Origin: Janthinobacterium agaricidamnosum
GTDB taxonomy: Bacteria > Pseudomonadota > Gammaproteobacteria > Burkholderiales > Burkholderiaceae_D
Direction of reading: 5' to 3'
NCBI RefSeq assembly: GCF_003667705.1
Contig: NZ_CP033019.1
Location: 2,232,001-2,296,000, forward strand
Length of the DNA: 64,000 nt
Notes under the pieces: generated by a model
What the model was told of the DNA's origin: nothing
Seen by the model: only the letters and a program-made list of their open reading frames with translations
Database searches by the model: none
Translations under genes and position numbers: made by a program
Shown here: piece after piece, positions 62,764-64,000 of the stretch
How the letters are laid out: each line of letters starts with the position of its first letter
How positions within the stretch are numbered: position 1 is the stretch's first letter

Positions 62764-64000
62764 ATGAAATTACATTCTGCTCGTTTTGCCTTGCCTTCCT
62801 TTCGCCGCAGCCTGATCGGCGCCGCCGTCATGGCCATCTGTTCCGGCCACGCGCTGGCCGTCCAGCCATTTACAGTCAAGGACATCCGGGTCGAAGGGAT
62901 CCAGCGTACTGAAGCGGGCACCGTCTTTGCCTACCTGCCGGTGCGGGTCGGCGAAACGTTCTCCGACGAGAAGAGCGTTGCCGCCATCAAGGCCCTGTAT
63001 GCGACGGGCATGTTCAAGGATGTGCGCCTGGAAGCCGATGGCGACGTGCTGGTGGTGCTGGTCGAGGAACGTCCGGCCATCGCCAGCGTGGCATTTACCG
63101 GTACCAAGGAATTTGAAAAGGACGTGCTGGTCAAGGCGCTGAAGGAAATCGGCGTCGGTGAAGCCAAGATTTTCGACAAGGCCTCCGTCGACCGCGCGGA
63201 ACAGGAACTCAAGCGCCAGTACCTGTCGCATGGCCTGTACGGCGTGAAGATCACCACCACCGTCACGCCGATCGAGCGCAACCGCGTCAACGTGGTGTTC
63301 GCCGTCGACGAGGGCGACGTGGCCCGCATCAAGCAGATCAACATCGTCGGCAACAAGGCCTTCACGGACAAGGAACTGCGCGAGCAGCTTGCCCTGAACA
63401 CGGGCGGCTGGTTCAGCTGGTACACCAAGGCCGACCAGTATTCGAAGACCAAGCTGACGGGCGACATCGAAGCGCTGAAGTCCTACTATCTGGACCGCGG
63501 CTACATCGAGATGCAGGTCGATTCGACGCAAGTGTCGATCACGCCCGATAAAAAAGACATTTACCTGACGATCAACATCACCGAAGGTGAAAAGTACAAG
63601 ATCGCCGGCACCAAGTTCGAAGGCGAGATGTTCGGCCGCGAAGAAGAGCTCAAAGCGCTGAACCTGATGCGCGAAGGCGACATCTACTCGGGCGCGCGCC
63701 TGACGGCGACGAACAAGCGCATCCAGGACCGTCTGGCCACGTTCGGCTACGCCTTTGCCAATGTCAACGCCAATCCCGAAATCAACCGCGAAAAGCATGA
63801 AGTCGGTTTCACCTTCTTTATCGATCCGGGCAAGCGCGTCTACGTGCGCCACATGAATATCGCCGGCAACACCACCACGCGCGATGAAGTCATCCGCCGC
63901 GAATTCCGCCAGTTCGAATCGTCCTGGTACGACAGCAACAAGATCAAGCTGTCGCGCGACCGTGTCGACCGCCTCGGCTACTTCAAGGACGTGACCATCG
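62764..64000 (+). CDS. bamA: Outer-membrane assembly factor BamA, partial (runs off right edge)
   Basis: First 412 residues are present. Signal peptide about 1-32 (SGHALA), then POTRA domains in series: QPFTVKDIRVEGIQRTEAGT, then VAFTGTKEF, IKQINIVGNKAF, IAGTKFEGEMFG and VRHMNIAGNTTT (five starts). The C-terminal barrel is outside the window. Inserts beta-barrel proteins into the outer membrane. 83 bp after rseP; the ribosome site is weak. Confidence 0.96.
   Translation, partial: MKLHSARFALPSFRRSLIGAAVMAICSGHALAVQPFTVKDIRVEGIQRTEAGTVFAYLPVRVGETFSDEKSVAAIKALYATGMFKDVRLEADGDVLVVLVEERPAIASVAFTGTKEFEKDVLVKALKEIGVGEAKIFDKASVDRAEQELKRQYLSHGLYGVKITTTVTPIERNRVNVVFAVDEGDVARIKQINIVGNKAFTDKELREQLALNTGGWFSWYTKADQYSKTKLTGDIEALKSYYLDRGYIEMQVDSTQVSITPDKKDIYLTINITEGEKYKIAGTKFEGEMFGREEELKALNLMREGDIYSGARLTATNKRIQDRLATFGYAFANVNANPEINREKHEVGFTFFIDPGKRVYVRHMNIAGNTTTRDEVIRREFRQFESSWYDSNKIKLSRDRVDRLGYFKDVTI

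Overview
The window reads as chromosomal DNA of a GC-rich betaproteobacterium of the Oxalobacteraceae, most like Janthinobacterium or a close relative such as Massilia or Duganella. The grounds are the codon use, the gene order rpsB-tsf-pyrH-frr-uppS-cdsA-dxr-rseP-bamA with map-glnD running divergently, the smc-zipA-ligA order, the tandem glycine riboswitch ahead of gcvT-gcvH-gcvP, and the short GGGTCAGACCC-type repeats. No rRNA, tRNA, CRISPR array or complete insertion sequence is visible. The genus is inferred from family resemblance, not from a search.

Layout. Positions 1-8.7 kb hold a pirin/azoreductase pair divergent from a LysR regulator, phosphatidylserine decarboxylase, a TonB-dependent receptor, an RhlE-type helicase, a LON-domain protein and a KfrA-like coiled-coil DNA-binding protein. 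Positions 8.8-22.5 kb are metabolic and accessory: a JmjC/cupin oxygenase, an ADP-ribosylglycohydrolase, a coupled decarboxylase / CLC-F-like transporter / methyltransferase operon, trpS, a secreted alpha-amino-acid ester hydrolase, an EamA transporter, a periplasmic binding protein, a Tet-type MFS pump, an HD hydrolase and a TonB-C-like periplasmic protein. Positions 22.6-26.8 kb are a chemotaxis block of cheW and two near-duplicate chemoreceptors. Positions 26.8-30.7 kb hold an RNase HI-like gene, a small membrane protein and the Mg2+ P-type ATPase mgtA, which has a strong promoter and a structured leader of about 300 nt. Positions 30.7-31.9 kb are a poorly coding patch, relatively AT-rich in its second half, with two overlapping unknown ORFs flanked by short repeats. 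Positions 31.9-34.2 kb are a TetR/Bcr efflux operon, with a clear operator and two very small ORFs on the divergent side that end in a REP pair.

Positions 34.2-39.2 kb are the glycine cleavage operon under a tandem glycine riboswitch. Positions 39.3-40.7 kb hold a ClpP-like orphan protease and a PAP2-like membrane protein. Positions 40.9-49.4 kb form a tight housekeeping operon (smc, zipA, ligA, galU, def). Positions 49.5-54.6 kb run on the minus strand: a c-di-GMP flagellar brake, a pseudouridine synthase, glnD and map. Positions 55.0-64.0 kb are the translation / cell-envelope cluster, ending inside bamA.

Most of the window is ordinary core genome. The parts most worth a second look are the mgtA leader RNA, the two overlapping unknown ORFs at 31.1-31.7 kb, the repeat-bearing KfrA-like gene with tandem palindromes at its promoter, an apparent duplicated helix-hairpin-helix module in ligA, the CLC-F-like/decarboxylase operon, and the very small ORFs at the TetR operator.
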